Below, in pieces: positions 1 to 8,828 of a stretch of 64,000 nt of DNA. Origin of the DNA: Propionispora sp. 2/2-37 (GTDB lineage Bacteria > Bacillota > Negativicutes > Propionisporales > Propionisporaceae); contig NZ_CYSP01000005.1 of assembly GCF_001298735.1 (NCBI RefSeq), forward strand, positions 62,001-126,000, in the 5' to 3' direction. Made by a program: the position numbers and the translations under genes. The notes under the pieces are model-generated. The model searched no databases, was not told the DNA's origin, and saw only the letters and a program-made list of their open reading frames with translations. Numbering within the stretch: the stretch's first letter is position 1; each line of letters starts with the position of its first letter.

Positions 1-1
1 T

Positions 2-2026
2 AATAAAGACATATGGAAAGCGGCCGTGCGCGATTCCTTCCGGAAACTGAATCCACGAACCCAGTGGCGTAATCCGGTCATGTTTATCGTATACATCGGG
101 GCCATATTGACAACCGTGTTTACGATACGTGATCTTGTGCTGGGCGGGGCGCAGCCGACATTTTTTACTTTGCAGATCACCCTATGGTTATGGTTTACCG
201 TACTGTTTGCTAACTTCGCGGAAGCGGTGGCCGAAGGACGGGGAAAGGCTCAGGCGAATGCACTGCGCAGCACACGCAGTCAAACCAAGGCCAAAAAGGT
301 CTCCGGTACGGAGACGGCACTAGTGGATGCCACTGCCTTGCGCAAGGGGGATATCGTTCTGGTTGAAGCCGGGGATTTGATTCCCGGCGACGGCGAAATC
401 ACCGAAGGCATGGCATCGGTGGATGAGAGTGCCGTCACCGGCGAGTCGGCGCCGGTCATCCGGGAAGCTGGCGGGGATAAGTCCTCGGTCACCGGCGGTA
501 CACGGGTATTGTCCGACTGGATTAAAATTCGCATTACCGCCAATCCCGGGGAGACCTTTCTGGATAAGATGATATCGCTGGTGGAAGGGGCTAAACGTCA
601 AAAGACGCCAAACGAAATTGCCTTGACCATTCTATTGGTTGGCCTGACCATCATCTTTTTAGTTGCGGTGGCTACGCTGGCACCCTATGCTGTGTATTCC
701 GGGATTGAGTTACCGGTGGCCGTTTTGATTGCCCTATTGGTTTGTCTGATTCCAACGACCATTGGCGGACTGTTAAGCGCCATCGGTATCGCCGGCATGG
801 ACCGGCTGCTAAAAAAGAATGTGCTGGCCATGTCCGGCCGGGCAGTGGAAGCTGCCGGTGACGTAGATGCGCTGCTGCTGGATAAAACCGGTACCATTAC
901 CCTGGGGAACCGGATGGCGACCGAATTCATTCCGGCTCCCGGCGTCAGCCCGGAACAACTGGCCGATGCGGCACAACTTTCTTCCCTGGCGGATGAGACG
1001 CCAGAAGGCCGCAGCATTGTCGTTTTAGCCAAAGAAAAATATAACTTACGCGAACGGAATTTAGCTTCGCTGGAAGCCGAATTTGTCCCGTTTACGGCAC
1101 AGACTCGTATGAGTGGGATCAATATTAAAGGAAGGAGTGTCAGGGGGCAGGAAATCCGTAAGGGTGCCGTGGATGCTATTAAAAAGTACACGCAAAGCCG
1201 GGGAGGGGTATTCCCGGATTCGGTGGATAAGGTTTGTCAGACGATCGCTAAAAGCGGGGGCACACCGCTCGTGGTGGCGGAAGGGGAGCGGGTGCTTGGC
1301 ACCATCCAGCTGAAAGATATCGTAAAGGGCGGCATTAAGGAACGGTTCCGGGATCTCAGACAGATGGGGATTAAAACGGTTATGATTACCGGTGACAATC
1401 CGTTAACGGCGGCGGCCATTGCTGCTGAAGCTGGAGTAGACGATTTTCTGGCTGAGGCCACACCGGAAGACAAGCTGCGTTTAATTCGCGATTATCAGGA
1501 AAAAGGGATGCTGGTCGCCATGACCGGTGATGGAACCAATGATGCGCCGGCACTGGCACAGGCGGATGTGGGCGTGGCCATGAACAGCGGCACCCAGGCT
1601 GCCAAAGAGGCGGGCAATATGGTCGATCTGGACAGCAATCCGACCAAGCTGATCGAAGTGGTGGAAATCGGCAAACAGCTCTTAATTACCCGCGGTTCGC
1701 TGACTACCTTTAGTGTAGCCAACGATGTAGCCAAATACTTTGCCATCATCCCGGCCATGTTTGCCGGGGCCTTCCCGGTGTTGAACGTATTTAACATTAT
1801 GGGTCTGGCCACACCGGAAAGCGCTATTTTGAGTGCCGTCATCTTTAACGCTCTGATTATTATTGCGCTGGTGCCGTTGGCCTTACAGGGAGTACAGTAC
1901 CGGCCGGTAGGAGCCGCCGTACTGCTCAGGCGTAACATCCTGATTTATGGAGTGGGGGGAATTGTTGCCCCATTTGTCGGGATTAAATTGATTGATCTTG
2001 TGATTGTGGCTCTAGGGCTGGTGTAA
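2..2026 (+). CDS. kdpB: Potassium-transporting P-type ATPase subunit B (5' end outside the window)
   Basis: Catalytic subunit of the high-affinity KdpFABC potassium pump in the inner membrane; it hydrolyses ATP to drive K+ uptake through KdpA. The phosphorylation motif DKTGTIT (Asp codon at 881), the hinge motif [12 protein letters not shown] (about 1520-1560) and several hydrophobic segments are visible. The first possible start inside the window is GTG at 26, but the frame stays open to base 2 and encodes [18 protein letters not shown], which matches the usual KdpB N-terminal region. The true start therefore lies upstream and only the first few tens of residues are missing. An XRE gene and kdpC follow on the same strand. 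Family assignment is secure. Confidence 0.97.
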   Translation, partial: NKDIWKAAVRDSFRKLNPRTQWRNPVMFIVYIGAILTTVFTIRDLVLGGAQPTFFTLQITLWLWFTVLFANFAEAVAEGRGKAQANALRSTRSQTKAKKVSGTETALVDATALRKGDIVLVEAGDLIPGDGEITEGMASVDESAVTGESAPVIREAGGDKSSVTGGTRVLSDWIKIRITANPGETFLDKMISLVEGAKRQKTPNEIALTILLVGLTIIFLVAVATLAPYAVYSGIELPVAVLIALLVCLIPTTIGGLLSAIGIAGMDRLLKKNVLAMSGRAVEAAGDVDALLLDKTGTITLGNRMATEFIPAPGVSPEQLADAAQLSSLADETPEGRSIVVLAKEKYNLRERNLASLEAEFVPFTAQTRMSGINIKGRSVRGQEIRKGAVDAIKKYTQSRGGVFPDSVDKVCQTIAKSGGTPLVVAEGERVLGTIQLKDIVKGGIKERFRDLRQMGIKTVMITGDNPLTAAAIAAEAGVDDFLAEATPEDKLRLIRDYQEKGMLVAMTGDGTNDAPALAQADVGVAMNSGTQAAKEAGNMVDLDSNPTKLIEVVEIGKQLLITRGSLTTFSVANDVAKYFAIIPAMFAGAFPVLNVFNIMGLATPESAILSAVIFNALIIIALVPLALQGVQYRPVGAAVLLRRNILIYGVGGIVAPFVGIKLIDLVIVALGLV

Positions 2027-2088
2027 GATTTTGCTTCGGAAAAAAGCAGTATGGGGAAAACCATGCCGGGAGAAGTGGGGAGATAACT

Positions 2089-2403
2089 ATGATTGGCGAT
2101 ACCATTCGGATGTTGCGGGACGCGCGGGGGATGACGCCTGAACAATTGGCTGAAGCCGTCGGGATTTCCCTGCAGGCTGTTGAGAACTATGAAGGCAATA
2201 TATGGCGTCCTGGGGCGAAAATTATAGAGAAAATGGCAAAATATTTGTGCGTTACCACCCAGGAAATTATGAATGGCTACAGTCTTCTCTATGATGATGA
2301 GCGTTGTGAAATACTAGTGGTACGTAATATGGGTGGAAATCGAATCAGAATGATTGGCCGGATAACAGACAACGGTTTCAAAATGAAACAGAAGGGATGT
2401 TGA
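2089..2403 (+). CDS. XRE-family helix-turn-helix protein embedded in the kdp operon
   Basis: A 104-residue protein with an N-terminal lambda-repressor-like HTH (about residues 3-60; motif MTPEQLAEAVGISLQAVENY) and a C-terminal tail of about 40 residues rich in beta-type residues, of no recognised family. It starts 62 nt after kdpB, and its stop lies just before the kdpC start, so it is almost certainly cotranscribed. Standard kdp operons run kdpB directly into kdpC, so a DNA-binding protein here is unusual. It could be a local regulator of the operon. That role is inferred only from position; the domain call is solid. Confidence 0.85.
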   Translation: MIGDTIRMLRDARGMTPEQLAEAVGISLQAVENYEGNIWRPGAKIIEKMAKYLCVTTQEIMNGYSLLYDDERCEILVVRNMGGNRIRMIGRITDNGFKMKQKGC

Positions 2404-2408
2404 ACAAT

Positions 2409-2984
2409 ATGCTCCGACAAATTGCCAGTGCGGCGGCGATGATTGCCACACTGACCGTTATAACCGGTTTTATCTATCCGCTGACGATGACCGGCTTAAC
2501 GCAAATGGTATTTCCCGGTCAGGCGAATGGGTCGATTATCATCCGGGACGGAGTGCCGGTAGGTTCTAAATTAATTGGCCAGAGCTTTACCAGCCCCGGT
2601 TATTTTCACGGCCGGCCTTCGGCAGCCGGCCAGGATGGCTATGATGCCGCCGGTTCATCAGGATCGAATCTGGGGCCGACTAACCGGAAATTGATGGATA
2701 CTGTGTCCGGCAATATAAAAAAAGTGCGTGAAGAAAATGGCTTGCCTGAAGCTGCTGCTGTGCCGTCAGATTTGGCCCTATCGTCGGGGAGCGGCTTAGA
2801 TCCACATATTTCGCCTGCAGCCGCCTATGTCCAGGTGGAACGGGTTGCCAGGGAGCGTGGATTAGCCGTTAATGAAATCCGGCACTTGGTGGGCCGCCAC
2901 GTGGAAGGCCGGCAATGGGGAATTTTCGGTGAACCACGCGTCAATGTGCTGAAACTGAATCTGGCTCTGGATGCGTTGCCATAA
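2409..2984 (+). CDS. kdpC: Potassium-transporting ATPase subunit C
   Basis: Single-pass membrane subunit that stabilises the KdpFABC complex and assists ATP binding by KdpB. It has one N-terminal membrane segment (about residues 8-28), then the conserved surface motif YFHGRPSAAG and the C-terminal VNVLKLNLAL. I prefer ATG 2409, which has AAGGGA about 11 nt upstream and gives 191 aa aligned with known KdpC starts. ATG 2397 is also in frame but overlaps the preceding gene and lacks a properly spaced ribosome binding site. No kdpD/kdpE sensor pair follows in this window. Confidence 0.95.
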   Translation: MLRQIASAAAMIATLTVITGFIYPLTMTGLTQMVFPGQANGSIIIRDGVPVGSKLIGQSFTSPGYFHGRPSAAGQDGYDAAGSSGSNLGPTNRKLMDTVSGNIKKVREENGLPEAAAVPSDLALSSGSGLDPHISPAAAYVQVERVARERGLAVNEIRHLVGRHVEGRQWGIFGEPRVNVLKLNLALDALP

Positions 2985-3035
2985 TACCGCCCTAAAACAA
3001 TGTTAATACTTATTTTGCAGGAAAGCTGCTGTTTA

Positions 3036-3064
3036 TTGACACATCCGCTGAAAACTACTAAAAT
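3036..3064 (+). promoter_or_regulatory. Sigma-A type promoter for the HD-domain gene
   Basis: TTGACA at 3036-3041, a 17-bp spacer and TAAAAT at 3059-3064. This is a near-consensus vegetative promoter about 70 bp before the start of the HD-domain gene, indicating transcription independent of kdp. Confidence 0.8.
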
Positions 3065-3136
3065 AAAAAACTAAATAAAACAATATAAGCAGGACGGTAT
3101 CATGCATTGCGAACTGCTTAGAAAGAAGGCAAAGGA

Positions 3137-3718
3137 ATGGAGAATAAACAATATGACAGAGAGGCGGCTCTGGCTCTTCTGAGGAAGTATGTCAAAAGTG
3201 AAAGTTTGCTGAAGCATGCGTTAACAGTTGAGGCTGTCATGCGCCATTTTGCCGCATTATATCATGAAGAGCAGGATAAGTGGGGTCTTATTGGTTTGTT
3301 ACATGATATTGATTTCGAGATGTATCCAGAGCAGCATTGTTTTAAAACCCGTTCTATTTTGGCGGCGGAAAATTGGCCGGAAGAATATATCCGGGCAATC
3401 GAAAGCCATGGGTACAAACTGGTTAACGATGTAGAACCAATAACCAATTTAGAAAAGGTTTTGTATACGGTTGATGAACTTACCGGGCTGATTGCTGCGA
3501 CTGCTCTGCTTCGGCCAAGTAAAAGCATATTGGATTTGTCGGTCAAATCGGTAAAGAAGAAATGGAAACAAAGCAGCTTTGCCGCCGGTGTTAACCGCAG
3601 TGTCATTGAGGATGGAGCCGCTATGCTGGGAATGAGTCTGGATGACGTGATTGCAGAAACTATCCGGGGCATGCAAAAAGTGGCTGATGAAATTGGTCTG
3701 CGTGGTATAGTGGCATAG
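3137..3718 (+). CDS. HD-domain metal-dependent hydrolase, function unassigned
   Basis: A 193-residue soluble protein of the HD/HDIG superfamily (metal-dependent phosphohydrolases). Visible metal-site elements are KHALTVEAVMRHFA (His near residue 27), GLLHDIDFEMYP (the HD pair near 55-56), ESHG (near 96) and VDELTGLIAA (near 116), in the order expected for the family. It has its own promoter and a terminator downstream, so it is monocistronic. The substrate, possibly a nucleotide or cyclic nucleotide, cannot be told from sequence. AAGGCAAAGGA precedes ATG 3137. Confidence 0.88.
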   Translation: MENKQYDREAALALLRKYVKSESLLKHALTVEAVMRHFAALYHEEQDKWGLIGLLHDIDFEMYPEQHCFKTRSILAAENWPEEYIRAIESHGYKLVNDVEPITNLEKVLYTVDELTGLIAATALLRPSKSILDLSVKSVKKKWKQSSFAAGVNRSVIEDGAAMLGMSLDDVIAETIRGMQKVADEIGLRGIVA

Positions 3719-3777
3719 GCCGCTAAACTATGTTGCTCGCAGAAGTTTAGAGGGGAGTTTCGCAGTTTTGAACGAAT

Positions 3778-3821
3778 AAAACCACCTATGACGACAAGAT
3801 AATCGTTGTAGGTGGTTTTAT
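3778..3821. terminator. Bidirectional intrinsic terminator
   Basis: A 17-bp stem whose arms begin AAAACCACCTA and end TAGGTGGTTTT (two G-U pairs, loop about 8 nt) lies between the HD gene and the convergent small gene at 3840-4115. A-tract and T-tract ends let it serve both strands. Confidence 0.85.
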
Positions 3822-3839
3822 AGCAAGATGTAATGGTGT

Positions 3840-4115
3840 TCATTCTGTTTCATTGCTTTCCTGCAGTGCACTGATTTTGATATCGATCATCGGACCGGGT
3901 TCCCGGCTCATAGCCTGTAAAATGCCCTGCCAGTCTTCGGCATTGAGGAAAACCTGACCTTCTTTTAACACATAGGCCGGTAAACGATAACTGGTTCGGT
4001 GCGTGAAGCTGGTTATCAGCAAAATTCCATTGCCGGCGGTTATAGAAACACCGGAGTCGCGGGGAATATTTTCTGTCAATGTTAGAAACTCATCTCTGTG
4101 TATTGCCGTGTGCAT
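3840..4115 (-). CDS. Small conserved-looking protein of unknown function
   Basis: A 91-residue protein without membrane segments, signal peptide or cysteines. I do not recognise a family. The start is well supported: reading the minus strand, AAGGAG sits 8-9 nt before ATG (4115). The segment GNGILLITSFTHRTSYRLPA suggests a small beta-rich fold. The gene lies just downstream of the minus-strand RNA gene at 4163-4380 and could be reached by read-through past that RNA's terminator. It ends at the bidirectional terminator at 3778-3821. Confidence 0.65.
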   Translation of the reverse strand: MHTAIHRDEFLTLTENIPRDSGVSITAGNGILLITSFTHRTSYRLPAYVLKEGQVFLNAEDWQGILQAMSREPGPMIDIKISALQESNETE

Positions 4116-4162
4116 ACCGATCTCCTTGGTTCATATTCATTTTTATTATGTAATTTGGCAGG

Positions 4163-4380
4163 GAAAAACGACTTACCGCAGGCAAGCCGTTCAAAAATAT
4201 AAGCCCGAAATGCCGGCACTTACTATGTCCGAACCCGCTCCTCGCAGGTGGGTTTCATAAGGTGCGTTTTTGCCATCCGCTCAAAGGCGGCCCGACAGCT
4301 GCGTACCATCAGAATCCCTAATATACATGTAGGTCGGACATAGTGAAATTTACGTGCATTTCAGGCTGGTCACTTACAGT
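4163..4380 (-). ncRNA. Stand-alone structured RNA, 6S-like architecture
   Basis: A complete minus-strand transcription unit with no ORF. It has a promoter (4387-4415), a predicted start at A4380, and an intrinsic terminator at 4168-4190 followed by five U (4167-4163), giving about 218 nt. The ends pair as a long rod: AGCCTGAAATGC (4367-4356) with GCATTTCGGGCT (4213-4202), then ACTATGTCCGA (4344-4334) with TCGGACATAGT (4232-4222). Inside are a large asymmetric bubble, an AACCC/GGGTT hairpin on its 3' side (4254-4232) and an apical stem GGTACG/CGCACC enclosing CCGC/GCGG. A closing stem, a central bubble with a 3'-side hairpin and an apical stem are the layout of 6S RNA (RNA polymerase holoenzyme regulator). 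The RNA gene is well supported; the 6S identity is inference from architecture and size, not from sequence identity. Confidence 0.65.
4168..4190 (-). terminator. Intrinsic terminator of the 6S-like RNA
   Basis: Read on the minus strand, ACGGCTTGCC and GGTAAGTCGT form a 10-bp stem (two G-U pairs) around a 3-nt loop, followed by TTTTT. It ends the RNA before the small gene at 3840-4115. Confidence 0.8.
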
Positions 4381-4386
4381 GTAGAT

Positions 4387-4415
4387 ATAATATCATAAGA
4401 TAAATCACGATGCAA
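4387..4415 (-). promoter_or_regulatory. Promoter of the 6S-like RNA
   Basis: On the minus strand, TTGCAT (4415-4410), a 17-bp spacer and TATTAT (4392-4387), with an adenine 7 nt downstream (4380) as likely start. Five of six -10 positions match consensus. Confidence 0.75.
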
Positions 4416-4514
4416 AGCCGGTTAACCAGAAAGAAACACATCTAAAATACAGCAAAACATACTATACTGGTATATGCTTTCAAATGCGTATTATGTTAAC
4501 GTAAAGAGCCCGTA

Positions 4515-4875
4515 ATAATCTACGCTACAGCCCATGCTGATCATTACATACCTATACGCAATCTTTCGACTACCCACAGGCATTACACAACCAACACAGA
4601 CCTTTGCTCGACTACCAAGGATACCTACCGAACCGGTCGCAATCTCCCGACAACGGCCGACCCTTATTTTCAGAACCCTTGGCAGTCTTAGCTCGACCGC
4701 CATACATCCCTTTTAACCATACGACAACAGTTGGGCTGCCGCACAGCTTGACAAGACATATGACGATCTGCCCGCCGACTACTACCGAGCCTTTCGACCC
4801 GATAATAATCTTTGGCCGACTCATACCGAACCTTACGATCCGATACAAGTCTTGGCTCGACTATTACGAACCCTT
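4515..4875. repeat. Degenerate ~41-bp tandem repeat
   Basis: On the plus strand the core TCTTTGGCTCGACTAYTACC recurs with anchor CGACY at 4567, 4609, 4694, 4776, 4817 and 4858. Intervals are 42, 85, 82, 41 and 41 bp, so weaker copies fill the double intervals, and a decayed copy lies near 4525. The two best units (4776-4816 and 4817-4857) are each 41 bp and also share the CCGARCCTT tail. The block is poor in G on the plus strand, unlike its surroundings. Short ORFs across it have no credible ribosome binding site. Confidence 0.7.
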
Positions 4876-5176
4876 TACATGAAATAGTATGGTCGTGGAT
4901 ACAAGATTAGATACCTGGAAATTTATAGAAACATAAGATGTGCGTGTGTGTAATAAACAACAATGAACCATACAGATTTCCTGCTCCCGGGGCAGTTATC
5001 CGGAAAAATAAATTAGCACAAGATGGACAATTAATAAAGAGCGTATGGCGACGATAAAAACTATGGAAAGCAAGTGATCATGGTGATAGAATAATATAAG
5101 CTGGCAAATAGCGTTGGCGGACAGTGATAGCCGTTGGTGTCAATCTTGATGAGCACATATTTGCAGCATGATATAA
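4876..5176. other. Intergenic stretch before the chemoreceptor gene
   Basis: About 300 bp of A/T-rich DNA between the repeat block and the ribosome binding site at about 5180. I see no ORF with a ribosome binding site, no terminator and no recognisable riboswitch. It probably holds the chemoreceptor promoter, but no unambiguous -35/-10 pair was found. Confidence 0.5.
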
Positions 5177-5191
5177 ATAAGGAGTTTTATA

Positions 5192-6868
5192 ATGACAATC
5201 AAAACAAAACTGCTGGCAGGATACCTTGTAATTTCGCTGCTTATTGTCGCTGTGGCCGGTGTGGCTGTGTATGGCTTTACCAAAACTCAGTCGGAATATG
5301 ATACAATCCTGTCACAAAATACTCCGGTTATGGTGGCTTTACGGGAAATTCAGTATTATTTTACCGGACAGGCCAATGACGAGCGGGGTTTTTTGCTGAC
5401 CGGCGGCGATGAATTTAAAGGCGAAATTACCCAAAAAGCCGATCAAATTACGAAACGTTTACAATTTATACAACCCTTAGTTGCTACCGATGAGGAAAAA
5501 CAGCTATTGCAGGACATAACCCTTTCACACCAGCGGTTTACCCAAATCAACTACCAGGTTATTTCCCTTTACAAAGAGGGAAAATTTGATGAGGCGAAAG
5601 CCTTGTCTTTTGGCGAAGGGCGGACAACAAGGAAGGCGCTGGAAACGAGCTTTAACAGTCTGGTAAAAATCAGCCAGGAAAAATCAAAAAATACGGCAGC
5701 CCATGTACAGACTTTGGTTATGCGTATGGAAACTGTTATTGTTGGTGCGGGGACAGTTGCGGTTCTACTGGGAATCGGCATAGGATTGTTTATGGCTGTT
5801 TACATTACGAAGCCCATCAAAAGAATCACTGCCCATATTGTCAGTGGTGATTTAAACTTTCAGGAGGTTATGGGTAATTCTCAGGACGAGATTGGTCAGC
5901 TTGTTGGCGGGTTCGCCCAAATGGTAAATGATCTAAAACAAATGGTACTGACTATTAAAGCGAATGCGGAGCAAATTGCTGCCGCCTCTGAAGAATTGAC
6001 CGGCAGCGCAGAACAGACGGCTCATGTTTCAGGGCAAATTGCGGCTTCTGTCACCAATGTCGCATATGGTACGGAACAACAGCTCTCCGCTGTTAACGAA
6101 AGTACGGCAATAACAGGACAAGTTAGCTGTACCATTGAGGAAATGAAACAAAATTCACAAGTGGTTAGCGAAATGTCGGGACGGATGCTGACTGCCGCCA
6201 AGCGGGGAGACCGGGAAATTATCTCGGCAGTGGAGCAAATGAAAAGTATTGAAGAAAAAGTGATGGATACCGTCGCCGTTGTTGGTAAGCTCAGTGAGCG
6301 GGCGCAGGATATCGGCAGTTTTGTCGCTACTATTGCCGCTATTGCCGGTCAGACTAATCTTCTTGCTTTAAATGCGGCGATTGAGGCGGCGAGAGCCGGC
6401 GAGCATGGCAGGGGATTTGCCGTAGTAGCTGATGAAGTGCGTAAACTGGCCGAAGAAAGCCGGGAAGCAACGCAGGAAATTACTGTGCTGATTAACGAGA
6501 TTAGGGGAGAAACAGAGCAAGCTGTGGCTGTTATGGGGCAGGGCCGTCTTGAGACACAAAAGGGATCGGAGTCTATCCGAGTTGCCGGACAGACATTCCA
6601 TAATATGCTGGAGCTGATTAACCAAGTAACGGTCCAGATTCAGAAAGTGGACACCTCCATTGGACAGGTAGCCGTCAACAGTCAAAATATTACCGGAAGT
6701 ATTAACAACATTGGCAGGATTAGTCAGGAAACTGCAGCGGAAGCACAGACGGTATCGGCAGCGACCCAGGAACAGTCGGCGGCGATGGAGGAAATCGTAT
6801 CGGCCAGTCATTCCCTGGCTGATATGGCCCAGAATTTACAAATGGCGGTGGCAAAGTTTCAAATGTAA
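5192..6868 (+). CDS. Methyl-accepting chemotaxis protein
   Basis: A 558-residue transmembrane chemoreceptor that would signal to CheA/CheW. The order is membrane segment 1 (about 8-30), an extracytoplasmic mostly helical sensor domain (31-182), membrane segment 2 (about 183-205), HAMP (206-255) and a cytoplasmic methyl-accepting coiled coil. The signalling tip [20 protein letters not shown] starts near residue 389 and is close to invariant for the family. ATG 5192 has AAGGAG 6-7 nt upstream. No che genes or ligand-specific neighbours are present, so the ligand is unknown. It is transcribed alone and is followed by structured sequence and a strong terminator. Confidence 0.95.
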   Translation: MTIKTKLLAGYLVISLLIVAVAGVAVYGFTKTQSEYDTILSQNTPVMVALREIQYYFTGQANDERGFLLTGGDEFKGEITQKADQITKRLQFIQPLVATDEEKQLLQDITLSHQRFTQINYQVISLYKEGKFDEAKALSFGEGRTTRKALETSFNSLVKISQEKSKNTAAHVQTLVMRMETVIVGAGTVAVLLGIGIGLFMAVYITKPIKRITAHIVSGDLNFQEVMGNSQDEIGQLVGGFAQMVNDLKQMVLTIKANAEQIAAASEELTGSAEQTAHVSGQIAASVTNVAYGTEQQLSAVNESTAITGQVSCTIEEMKQNSQVVSEMSGRMLTAAKRGDREIISAVEQMKSIEEKVMDTVAVVGKLSERAQDIGSFVATIAAIAGQTNLLALNAAIEAARAGEHGRGFAVVADEVRKLAEESREATQEITVLINEIRGETEQAVAVMGQGRLETQKGSESIRVAGQTFHNMLELINQVTVQIQKVDTSIGQVAVNSQNITGSINNIGRISQETAAEAQTVSAATQEQSAAMEEIVSASHSLADMAQNLQMAVAKFQM

Positions 6869-6892
6869 ATTACAGTATGAAAAATGGCCTTA

Positions 6893-6986
6893 GGTAGTTG
6901 GGAAACCCTAAAAGTAACACCGAGGATGGAGAGAATTTTAAACGCTCCAGGGTACCTTATCGCCAATTAAGCAACACGTGCTTAAT
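6893..6986 (+). other. Structured sequence downstream of the chemoreceptor gene
   Basis: A closing GGTA/TACC helix (about 6896 and 6955) encloses a GGGAAACCC-type hairpin and a TGGAG/CTCCA hairpin; a separate perfect TTAAGCA/TGCTTAA hairpin follows at 6967-6985. It could be a 3' UTR element or small RNA. I could not match it to any riboswitch family I know. Confidence 0.3.
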
Positions 6987-6987
6987 G

Positions 6988-7042
6988 ATTAAAGACAAAA
7001 ACGCACTTTAAGCAAAGCGTAAAGTGCGTTTTTATCTTTAAT
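6988..7042. terminator. Strong bidirectional terminator
   Basis: Arms of about 22 nt containing AAAAACGCACTTTA and TAAAGTGCGTTTTT surround a 9-nt loop. It separates the chemoreceptor gene from the convergent radical SAM gene. Confidence 0.9.
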
Positions 7043-7082
7043 CGCAGGCAGTTACCTTTACGGTACTGCCTGCTAAGGCGTC

Positions 7083-8828
7083 TCATTTGTTTATTTTGGC
7101 ATTGGCTGCTGCCAACCGGCGGCTGGCGGCGTTAATGAGCGCAGTAATTTCTCGGGTATAATCCGTGCTGCCGCTAATAATGTCAAGCAAAGTATTGTGT
7201 TTAAACCGGACAAGATCCGTCATGGAGCGGAGGCCAATGGCTTCCGTCATCATCAGGTATTCGTCCGAAATATCGGTGGGAATACCAATGCTTGCCGCAT
7301 ATGCCCGTAGTTTGCCGGTTTCTTTTAATACCGCTTTGCTTTCCATCTTGTGAAGCGAAGATCCGAGATCCTCCCAGAATTCAACCGGTTTATAAATGGA
7401 ATATTCGTATTCCATTAAGCGCTGGGCAAATGTGGCAGCCCCTTCGGCGAACTGAAAACCATATTTGTCTGCAGACTTGTACCAGTTTGTTTCAGGAAAG
7501 GGGGCGGGAGGATTTACAATAACCGTATCCGGCAAGGCTTCATCAATTAAGGCTATATTCGCCTGAAAAACTTCCTCCAAAGCCACTCCCGGCGGCAACG
7601 GGCAGGGATAAATCAGTGAAAGCCCGACACGGCAGGGCAAACCGGCTGCGTCTGAGGCCAGGCGGATAGCAGCAATTGTGTCAATGATTTCTTTTCTTTT
7701 TACCCCTTTGTTCATAATATCGCGGTTAACCTCATCATGGCCGGTTTCGCCACCCATAAACACGGCCCTGAGGCCGGCCTGAATCATGATGCGATAGGCT
7801 GCCAGTGTCTCCTCGGTAACTTTAGTGGCACGGACGAACATGGAATAACGGATGGTAAGACCATGAGCTAAAATGGCTTCGGCTATTTTCCGTCCGTGAG
7901 CTATCGGCGTTTCGGAACTGCTAAAACGAAAAAATGCGATTCCGTGCCGGAGCATGGTTTTAATCTCAGTGATAATATCGGCCACAGGGCGGGGGGTGAA
8001 GGGAACGGAGCAGCGGGTATGGGAGCAGAAGCTGCAGCTGTTCCAACTGCAGCCCACACCGTCGACAATGGTATGAAAAAGAATTTTACCGTCAAGGTCG
8101 CCGCTTTGGTAGTGAGGAATTGTCTGGGAGGCTAACTCTCGGACAACGCCTTCCCGGTCACCGCTAAACCCTCCTGTTTTCAGTAAACGTCCGCCCAGTT
8201 TCTCCCGGACTTGGGTAAGAAAGCTGCCTCTTGGCCAGGTTTGCCGGCGCAGCATAACCAGTTTTTCCAGAATTTCTTCACCAGGACCCATAATCGCAAG
8301 ATCAAAATCGGAATGACAAAACACCAGGTCTCCATAAACTTTGACCTGCGGTCCACCGACGACAATGACCGTTTCAGGACAATGCCGCCTGATTTCTGCT
8401 GCCAGTTCACGGCCCCATGTATAAGCTTCCCCGTACCATAGTTTAAGGCCGGCTATGGGAATGCGTCTGACCTTCAGATCGGCAACAATATAATGAATCC
8501 GGCTGCGCATGTATTGGCGCCGGCAATAGAGGGCGTAAGCATGCACCGGCCAGGTGGCAAGCAGCAGAACGGCGGCGATGGGTTTGATCCGGAATGTCCT
8601 CATTAACAGCCGTGTCATGATTTTCAAAAGCTGGAGGCACCAATGGGGTACGCCATTTTCCAGGTTAGTCACCCTTTGATCATCGACAATTTCAGCCTGA
8701 ATTCCCTTACCTTCCAGATAAGTACGGAGAATAACCAAGCTGTTTTCCAGAGCAGCATCCGAGACTACCCGCTGCCGCGAAGCATAGCAGTTCACCAGAA
8801 GTATGTCAGGCGTGGTTTTGGTCTGCAT
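7083..8828 (-). CDS. B12-type radical SAM protein with non-canonical cysteine spacing
   Basis: A 581-residue protein with an N-terminal Rossmann-like domain of the B12-binding type (DILLVNCYAS near residue 8; VIVVGGPQV and MGPGEEILEKL near 155-185) and a radical SAM barrel. The cluster motif reads GCSWNSCSFC, i.e. C-x4-C-x2-C rather than the usual C-x3-C-x2-C. The classical DxHxxG cobalamin ligand motif is not visible. A hydrophobic insertion (PIAAVLLLATWPVHAYALY, about 81-100) may anchor it at the membrane. The start ATG (8828) overlaps the stop of the upstream GNAT gene by one base, so translation is probably coupled. The substrate is unknown. Confidence 0.85.
   Translation of the reverse strand: MQTKTTPDILLVNCYASRQRVVSDAALENSLVILRTYLEGKGIQAEIVDDQRVTNLENGVPHWCLQLLKIMTRLLMRTFRIKPIAAVLLLATWPVHAYALYCRRQYMRSRIHYIVADLKVRRIPIAGLKLWYGEAYTWGRELAAEIRRHCPETVIVVGGPQVKVYGDLVFCHSDFDLAIMGPGEEILEKLVMLRRQTWPRGSFLTQVREKLGGRLLKTGGFSGDREGVVRELASQTIPHYQSGDLDGKILFHTIVDGVGCSWNSCSFCSHTRCSVPFTPRPVADIITEIKTMLRHGIAFFRFSSSETPIAHGRKIAEAILAHGLTIRYSMFVRATKVTEETLAAYRIMIQAGLRAVFMGGETGHDEVNRDIMNKGVKRKEIIDTIAAIRLASDAAGLPCRVGLSLIYPCPLPPGVALEEVFQANIALIDEALPDTVIVNPPAPFPETNWYKSADKYGFQFAEGAATFAQRLMEYEYSIYKPVEFWEDLGSSLHKMESKAVLKETGKLRAYAASIGIPTDISDEYLMMTEAIGLRSMTDLVRFKHNTLLDIISGSTDYTREITALINAASRRLAAANAKINK

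Noticed and set aside
4534..4882. Several short frames on both strands across the 41-bp repeat block
   Set aside because: No ribosome binding site, and the repeat period (41-42 bp) is not a stable multiple of three, so no repeated peptide is encoded.
4890..5190. Cyclic-di-GMP riboswitch before the chemoreceptor gene
   Set aside because: No GEMM-I or GEMM-II core sequence seen despite such switches often preceding chemoreceptor genes.
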